Assembly (NCBI GenBank): GCA_022563655.1
Contig: JADFMW010000004.1
Span: 1 to 29,366, forward strand
DNA length: 29,366 bases
Source: Pseudomonadota bacterium
GTDB lineage: Bacteria > Pseudomonadota > Alphaproteobacteria > JAAXGF01
Reading direction: 5' to 3'
Positions 24,925 through 29,366 of this stretch are shown here, piece after piece. The position numbers and the translations under genes were made by a program. The number at the start of each line of letters is the position of its first letter. Position 1 is the stretch's first letter. The notes under the pieces were generated by a model that saw only the letters and a program-made list of their open reading frames with translations, was not told the DNA's origin and made no database searches.

Positions 24925-25221
24925 ATGGGGAAAAGCGACAACAATTACGGGTTTGGACCTGAGGTTCCTCACGAACTGGCGAAGGCAATCGACGAGAGGG
25001 CAGCGAAGCTCGTTTCTCGGGTGTCGCCGCTTGAGATAGGTTTGCTGCGGTACCCGTTCGCCAAACCAGTGAAGCTCAAGCGGGTTCCTGAGAAAGTGCT
25101 TCAGGATCACCGGACCCGATACACGAAGGCGGAACTCAAGCGGGGCCAGTTCTTCCGCGTGGGCGACAAGTACACCTTTTTCATGGATCATGAGGCGAAA
25201 GCCAGACGGGAGCGGAAATAG
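24925..25221 (+). CDS. Small hypothetical protein, unrecognised
   Basis: A 98-residue hydrophilic, basic protein (MGKSDNNYGFGPEVPHELAK onward, with a FFRVGDKYTFFMDHEAKARR end). I do not recognise its family. Codon use is less GC3-biased than in neighbouring genes, fitting acquired DNA. It lies between the two copies of the sirtuin-end duplication. The frame extends upstream to 24838, but those residues look like noncoding translation. After the TAG the same frame continues in protein-like fashion for 18 codons (TAINEAIEMAEALMSLIR) to a TAA at 25276-25278, so the native gene may have been longer. Confidence 0.55.
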   Translation: MGKSDNNYGFGPEVPHELAKAIDERAAKLVSRVSPLEIGLLRYPFAKPVKLKRVPEKVLQDHRTRYTKAELKRGQFFRVGDKYTFFMDHEAKARRERK

Positions 25222-25313
25222 ACTGCAATCAACGAGGCAATAGAGATGGCCGAGGCGTTGATGAGTTTGATCAGATAAGCGAACCGCATACGCTCTTAAG
25301 GGAGGCGCGCACC

Positions 25314-25655
25314 ATGAGGCGCATCGCACTCGCAGCGGCACTACTCCTCGGATTGACCGCGCCAGCTCTGGGGGACATTGACACTGGGGTAGACGCCTTC
25401 GAACGGGGCGACTACGCCGCTGCCTACCGCGAGTGGAAGCCGCTGGCTGATGAGGGCGATGCCAACGCCCAATACAACCTTGGCGGCATGTATTACCATG
25501 TAGAGCAGAACTATGCGGAGGTCATCAAATGGCTTCGCTTGTCCGCCGAGCAAGGACATGCCTCTGCCCGGCACGACCTGGGCGCCGTGTACACTTCGGG
25601 TCACGGCGTTAAACAGAGCAGTTCTGAGGCCGGCGCCGGTAAAGAGACCACGTAG
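25314..25655 (+). CDS. Sel1-repeat protein truncated by a duplication
   Basis: A 113-residue secreted protein. A signal peptide MRRIALAAALLLGLTAPALG is followed by FERGDYAAAYREWKPLADEG and Sel1 motifs (AQYNLGGMYYHVEQNYAEVI, then LGAVYTSGHGVKQ). GGGAGG lies upstream of the ATG. In related proteins the GHGVKQ element is followed by further repeats; here the frame runs into the copied sirtuin-end DNA at about 25629 and ends SEAGAGKETT, so the last ten residues are foreign. It is a paralog of the 20765 protein and probably a truncated gene. Confidence 0.65.
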   Translation: MRRIALAAALLLGLTAPALGDIDTGVDAFERGDYAAAYREWKPLADEGDANAQYNLGGMYYHVEQNYAEVIKWLRLSAEQGHASARHDLGAVYTSGHGVKQSSSEAGAGKETT

Positions 25656-25739
25656 CGCCGCCCCGCCGCGATCATCTCGCGCAACGCCGCGACCGCCGTA
25701 TCGGCCTCGCTTGCCGCGCTCCTCGTCACGCCGTCCCCC
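25629..25739. repeat. Direct repeat copy 2 (sirtuin 5'-end fragment)
   Basis: Copy of 24563-24671 with a GA insertion and two substitutions (about 107 of 111 positions equal). The insertion breaks the sirtuin frame, so this copy is dead as a coding sequence. Confidence 0.93.
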
Positions 25740-25768
25740 GCCTACACATTTGGCACATTGGCACATTC

Positions 25769-25873
25769 GGGGTCAGGTCTTGCATTGCCACATTTACCGG
25801 TAGCGGGGCCATCTGACTGAGTATTCTGACTCAGTATGCATAACCGGGATGTGGCAATGCAAGACCTGACCCC
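25769..25873. mobile_element. Palindromic REP/MITE-like element with 25-bp arms
   Basis: 25769-25793 and 25849-25873 are perfect inverted repeats of 25 bp (outer GGGGTCAGGTCTTGC, inner ATTGCCACAT). A second inner palindrome ACTGAGT/ACTCAGT sits within 25816-25834. Three CACATT words (25745-25766) precede it. From memory such gggtcaggtc palindromes occur as non-autonomous elements linked to REP-associated (Y1) transposases; no transposase is in the window. Confidence 0.72.
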
Positions 25874-25906
25874 ATTCCCGAAACGCTGCGGCAAAGCCGG
25901 GCAGCA

Positions 25907-26740
25907 TCACGCGCCGCCGGGCAGCCGCGTGGTCAGGCGCCCGTCGGGAAGGATGCACGCGGCGTGCTTGGCGAACAGAAGGTCCCAGTTCTGGCTGAAC
26001 GCGGAGATCACGCCGCCGAGCCGCCAGGCGGCCTTGCCGCCGCGCCCGGACACGGTCCACAGCGGCGCGCCGCTGAGGCCGCCGAGAAACCGGTTCTCGG
26101 GCGGCGGCGCCGAGCCGAAGGCGTCGATCCAGTGCGCGCGCTCGAACTGGCAGATGACCGCCCGATCGTTGATGGCGGTGGCCACCGGCGCCGCCAGACA
26201 GATGCCGAACTCGACCTTGCGCCGGCCGACCAGCCGGCGCTCGCACCCCGGGTAGCCGGCGAACAACACCCCCTGGCCGCGCTCCGGCGGCTTGGGCGGC
26301 CAGCGGTAGCGCGGCCGGTGGACGGCATTGCCAAGCCGCGCGAGCTCGTCCGCCTCGATCCGGAACGTGGCGATGTCCCTGTAGTCGTCGCGGTCGATGA
26401 GCCGGTCCTCGGGCTCGAACGGCAGCTCGGCGATCTGGCAGCGCAGCCCGGGTTCGGCCCGCTTGCGGTTGAGGAACGCGCGCAAGACGTGGTCGGCGGT
26501 CACGCCGAACGGACCTTGGCCCAAATCGAGAAAGAAGATCGTGCCGTTGTTGATGGCGGTGTTGCCGGCGCCATCCCTGGGCGCGAAGTGGATCGGCGCG
26601 ACGAGGCTGGCGGCGGCCCGCAGCGTCTCCCGCCCGAATTCGCGTTGCTTCCGGGGCACGGCCTTCTCCGGGGTCACGTCGCGCCTTGCGGCGGTGCGCC
26701 ATGGTCCGCCGCGGCGCCCGATCATAGCAGCGATCGCCAC
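25907..26740 (-). CDS. Trypsin-like serine protease
   Basis: A 277-residue protein with a trypsin-like fold. The catalytic triad is readable: His84 in GVTADHVL, Asp122 in YRDIATFRI and Ser223 in GGLSGAPLW. These are the H, D and G-x-S-G-x-P elements. VLFAGYPGCERR (158-169) matches the strand with YPG seen in such bacterial proteases. No signal peptide or PDZ domain is visible, so it may act in the cytoplasm. The start is uncertain: GTG at 26740 or ATG at 26725, and an internal start nearer residue 40 cannot be excluded. It is divergent from the radical SAM gene, and its stop lies 34 nt from the palindromic element. Confidence 0.75.
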   Translation of the reverse strand: MAIAAMIGRRGGPWRTAARRDVTPEKAVPRKQREFGRETLRAAASLVAPIHFAPRDGAGNTAINNGTIFFLDLGQGPFGVTADHVLRAFLNRKRAEPGLRCQIAELPFEPEDRLIDRDDYRDIATFRIEADELARLGNAVHRPRYRWPPKPPERGQGVLFAGYPGCERRLVGRRKVEFGICLAAPVATAINDRAVICQFERAHWIDAFGSAPPPENRFLGGLSGAPLWTVSGRGGKAAWRLGGVISAFSQNWDLLFAKHAACILPDGRLTTRLPGGA

Positions 26741-26789
26741 GAGCCCAAGCCCGCCGAGGCCGGCCAGGTTGCATGGACCGGGCCGGGCG

Positions 26790-26825
26790 CCCTACATGGT
26801 ATGATAGCCCTACATGGTATGATGG
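26790..26825. repeat. 18-bp tandem duplication at the radical SAM start
   Basis: CCCTACATGGTATGATAG (26790-26807) and CCCTACATGGTATGATGG (26808-26825) match at 17 of 18 positions. Each carries a TATGAT -10-like word and ATG codons. Confidence 0.85.
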
Positions 26826-26845
26826 AAGAGAGCGGTGGCTCGGCG

Positions 26846-28108
26846 ATGGAAACCTTCGACCAACTCTGGGTGTGGCAGGATGCGGCCCTCGCGCAATCGC
26901 TCGGCTGGTACCGCGACGTCGCGAGCAACCGCAAACCGGCCAAGTTTCGCATTGCCGGCACGATCCCCGTCGCGGTAGCGCTGGACGATGCGCCCGAGGA
27001 CGCGCTGTGGCGCGAGCTCGACCGGCTGACGGCGCTCTTCCTGGAACGGCTGCGGTGCATCCGGGATGACGGCGAGGCGCTCGGCTCCGCGCCCGCGGGC
27101 GCCAGTCTGCTCGACCTGTGTTGCGAGCTGGCCCGGCGAATGCTCACCCATTGCAACTTCTGCCGCTGGGACTGCCGGGTCGACCGCAGCGCGGGAGGTA
27201 AGCTCGGCGCCTGCAAGCTGGCGTCGGACACCCGCGTGAGCACCTACTTTCACCATCACGGCGAGGAGCTGGTCTACCGCGGCCTGCGCGGCTCGGGGAC
27301 CATCTTCTTCACCTCGTGCAACATGCGCTGCGCCTTCTGCCAGAACGGCGACATCAGCACCGACAAGGATAACGGCACGGTGACCGACGCCCGGACGCTG
27401 GCGACGATGGCGTGGCTGCTGCGCATGGAAGGCTGCCACAACGTCAACTGGGTGGGCGGCGAGGTGACGATCCACCTGCACACCATCGTCGAGGCCATCG
27501 CCCTGCTCGGCGGCGGGCTCGGCGGCGGGCTCGGGCGCCCCACCCGCGACGACCTGACGAAGGCCCTGCCGGTCAAGAGCGACTATCTGCCGTTGTCCGA
27601 CGTAAGGCTGGATTCGGGCGCCTACCAAGGCGAGTTCAACGCGCCGATGCTGTGGAACAGCAACTTCTACATGTCGGACGAGGCGATGAAGATCCTTCGG
27701 TTCCTGATGGACGTCTGGCTGCCCGACCTCAAGTTCGGGCCCGGGCGCTGCGCGGTCACGCTGTCGCGCACGCCGCGGTACTGGGAGACGGTCACGGAAT
27801 ACCTCGCCCTGATCCACGATTGGGGGGAAGACTTCACGATCCGCCACCTGGTGATGCCGAACCACGTCGAGTGCTGCACCTATCCGATTCTCGACTGGAT
27901 CGCCGAGCACATGCCCGGCGCCCCGGTCAACATCATGGACCAGTACCACCCCGACAACTTCTGCGATCCGTGCAACCCGAAGTACCAGGATCGCTACGAG
28001 CAACTCGCCCGCCGCCCCACCTCCGGCGAGCTCGACGCGGGGTTCCGCCGCGCCCGCGAGCTCGGCCTGAAGTTCGAGACCATCACCTACGAGAAGCACG
28101 CGAGATAA
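26846..28108 (+). CDS. Radical SAM protein with an upstream cysteine cluster (PflA/COG1313-like)
   Basis: A 420-residue enzyme. The radical SAM motif is C158-x3-C162-x2-C165 (CNMRCAFC), which holds the [4Fe-4S] cluster that cleaves S-adenosylmethionine. Before it lies THCNFCRWDCRVDR...GAC (C103, C106, C110, C123), the pattern found in PflA-like radical SAM proteins of the COG1313/AmmeMemoRadiSam kind, whose substrates are mostly unknown. NWVGGEVTIHL (about 206-216) is the family's GGEP-like element. A 12-bp tandem unit (27506-27529) inserts an LGGGLGGG stretch. The ATG at 26846 has GGTGG seven nt upstream; starts at 26819 and 26822 are alternatives. The neighbour is a divergent trypsin-like protease. 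Confidence 0.83.
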   Translation: METFDQLWVWQDAALAQSLGWYRDVASNRKPAKFRIAGTIPVAVALDDAPEDALWRELDRLTALFLERLRCIRDDGEALGSAPAGASLLDLCCELARRMLTHCNFCRWDCRVDRSAGGKLGACKLASDTRVSTYFHHHGEELVYRGLRGSGTIFFTSCNMRCAFCQNGDISTDKDNGTVTDARTLATMAWLLRMEGCHNVNWVGGEVTIHLHTIVEAIALLGGGLGGGLGRPTRDDLTKALPVKSDYLPLSDVRLDSGAYQGEFNAPMLWNSNFYMSDEAMKILRFLMDVWLPDLKFGPGRCAVTLSRTPRYWETVTEYLALIHDWGEDFTIRHLVMPNHVECCTYPILDWIAEHMPGAPVNIMDQYHPDNFCDPCNPKYQDRYEQLARRPTSGELDAGFRRARELGLKFETITYEKHAR

Positions 28109-28211
28109 CTGGGGACAGTGTATAGTTTTTGGTGAGACGTGGAAGCGAACGGCCGGACCGGCCATCGAGCGGGCGGTCAAGAAATACGGCTAGGTTCGGC
28201 CGGGACCTGCC
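28109..28211. other. Intergenic remnant region with REP-like word
   Basis: CTGGGGACAGTG (28109-28120) directly follows the radical SAM stop and resembles words flanking REP-type transposons. After it the plus strand is open from 28122 to a TAG at 28191 with a protein-like tail (TAGPAIERAVKKYG), possibly the 3' end of a lost gene. Confidence 0.3.
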
Positions 28212-29321
28212 TCAGCAAGTCCGCGCCTCGCCCCCGGCGCCCACCGCGTCGGCGATCTGGTTCACGCTGCGCTCGCCATCGGCGAAGTTCCATATTTCAT
28301 CGCCGATAATCCGCAGGGAGTCGTACCTCATTTTCGGGTCCCGAGCGTTCATCTCCTCGGCCATCTGGTGCAGGTCCCAGTAGGGGGTGCCAGCCAGGCC
28401 TGGTGGGTCGCGCTCCTCCAGACGTCGGGGCACGACGTCTCCGTCCGGGAAACGTTGCTCACCCTGAACCTGAGGAAGCCAGCCCGATATCTGCTCCAGA
28501 CGCTCGCCGATCTGGGCCTGTAGCGCGTCCCTGGTCGCGGCAAGCTCGGGGTGCTGGGTATGTTCCGAAGGACTGGCCAGCACCATCGCCGACTCGACGG
28601 CGAGACGGTCACGGCCGGCGATGTGGTGCAGGCGCCGGCCCGCTACCCGCACATCTGAGGTCGCTGAAGTGTTCAATGCGATTCGGCCCAGCCGGAACAG
28701 GCTGCGGTTCGCCACATTCCGCATCATCTCAACCGCCTCGATCGGCCCCGCGCTCGCCAGCTCCAGCGCCGCCAGCGTCGTCGTCACGCCGCAACGGTTA
28801 AAGACCGCCGGATCCAGGTTGTCGGCGGTGAGGAGCTGGGTGTGGAAGTACAGGTCCGGCCAGGACATCAGCAGCGGCGCCGGCACCCCGAACACCGGGT
28901 AGTACTTGTTGTCGCTCCACGGGGTGTATGGAAGGTCGGTGAAATTGACGAAGGGTATCCTGTCCCCGTGGCTGAAGACCCACCTGGTCTCCTTGGGCGT
29001 CGCATCCATGAGACCGATGTAATAGTCGTTTATGAACGTGGGCACCGAGTCTGGTGAGTGGTAGTAGAGAAGGGCTGACTTGCTCTTGGGCTGGTTGTGA
29101 CCCACGCTGTCCAACGCTATCACCACCACGGTGCGCTCGATTTCCGAAGGGTGGTTGTGTATGTAGTTCTTGGTTCCGTGGCCCTCCACGTTTACGAGGA
29201 ACCGGATGGTGCGCCTGGGTCTGGGTATGCGACCACTGGATATAAGCGTGGATATCACGCGACCCATCTCCGCCATCAGGGCCGGGCCGGAGGCGCAGTT
29301 GGCGCCGGGCTTTGCCGCCAC
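28212..29321 (-). pseudogene. M28-type zinc peptidase fragment, truncated at both ends
   Basis: The 369 open codons match the M28 aminopeptidase domain from its PGAN(D)-x-SG element onward: KPGANCASGPALMAEMGRVI, then RTIRFLVNVEGHGTKNY and VVVIALDSVGHN. The N-terminal part that should hold the signal peptide and the first zinc ligand (the usual H-x-D) is missing: a TAG lies 12 nt upstream in frame and the opposite strand there encodes an FG-GAP motif. The C-terminus has the winged-helix-like element WNFADGERSVNQIADAVGA seen in longer M28 proteins but stops within it. Codon use is less GC3-biased than elsewhere, which suggests transfer. The GTG at 29321 is not a believable native start. Confidence 0.65.
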
Positions 29322-29366
29322 CGTGGCGGACTACGACGGTGATGGCCGGGACGACGTGTTCATCAG
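29302..29366 (+). CDS. FG-GAP/VCBS-repeat protein fragment (runs off the window)
   Basis: The plus strand reads APGFAATVADYDGDGRDDVF and on to the window end. DYDGDGRDDVFI is the calcium-binding loop of FG-GAP/VCBS repeats of secreted beta-propeller proteins. The frame reaches back to an ATG at 29227, but that part is the reverse of the M28 fragment, so the real homology begins near 29302. Confidence 0.5.

Noticed and set aside
27109..27243. Frameshift or fusion in the radical SAM protein because of a second Cys cluster
   Set aside because: The frame is continuous, and this Cys pattern is known upstream of the radical SAM motif in related proteins.

Overview
The window looks like a chromosomal segment of a high-GC alphaproteobacterium, probably of a Rhodospirillales-like or related free-living lineage. 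Pointers are the strong GC3 bias, a NifU-family Nfu protein beside a B12-type radical SAM gene, Flp/TadE/TadG pilus genes with a stand-alone pilus-assembly N-terminal domain protein, a DUF47-PiT phosphate pair, and a CC0125-like lipoprotein. The taxonomy is inference; no rRNA or tRNA gene is visible.

Layout. (1) 1-999: the 5' end of a radical SAM gene and an Nfu iron-sulfur carrier, both on the minus strand. (2) 1285-16068: a surface-attachment island. It holds a FecR-domain exported protein with an Asn-Gly repeat tail, a 1.35-kb non-coding region, and an overlapping tadG-tadE-tadE operon on the plus strand. Two paralogous membrane GGDEF-EAL proteins follow on the minus strand, with a Flp pilin gene between them. 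Next come a response regulator-GGDEF protein with both domains degenerate, a small periplasmic pilus-assembly N-domain protein, and a TPR-SPOR lipoprotein of TadD type. The Tad motor, secretin and platform genes (tadA/B/C, cpaB/C/E) are not here, so this is an accessory pilus locus wired to cyclic-di-GMP. (3) 16129-20455: a minus-strand run of class III aminotransferase-fold enzyme, DUF47 protein, PiT phosphate transporter and GNAT acetyltransferase, possibly a phosphonate/phosphate module. (4) 20765-23182: Sel1-repeat secreted proteins and a CC0125-like lipoprotein. (5) 23258-24661: OsmC and sirtuin genes. (6) 24662-29366: a rearranged accessory stretch. It has a 110-bp duplication of the sirtuin 5' end flanking about 1 kb of foreign-looking DNA, a palindromic element with 25-bp arms, a trypsin-like protease, a radical SAM protein with two cysteine clusters, and an M28-peptidase fragment that collides with an FG-GAP fragment on the opposite strand at the window edge.

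How the genes work together. TadG/TadE pseudopilins, the Flp pilin, the pilus N-domain protein and the TadD-like lipoprotein all belong to Tad pilus assembly. The two GGDEF-EAL enzymes share near-identical outputs but have different periplasmic sensor regions, and the degenerate regulator keeps an I-site. Together they suggest cyclic-di-GMP control of pilus-based adhesion. A recurring feature across the window is short in-phase tandem duplications (6-24 bp units), several inside the ends of genes.
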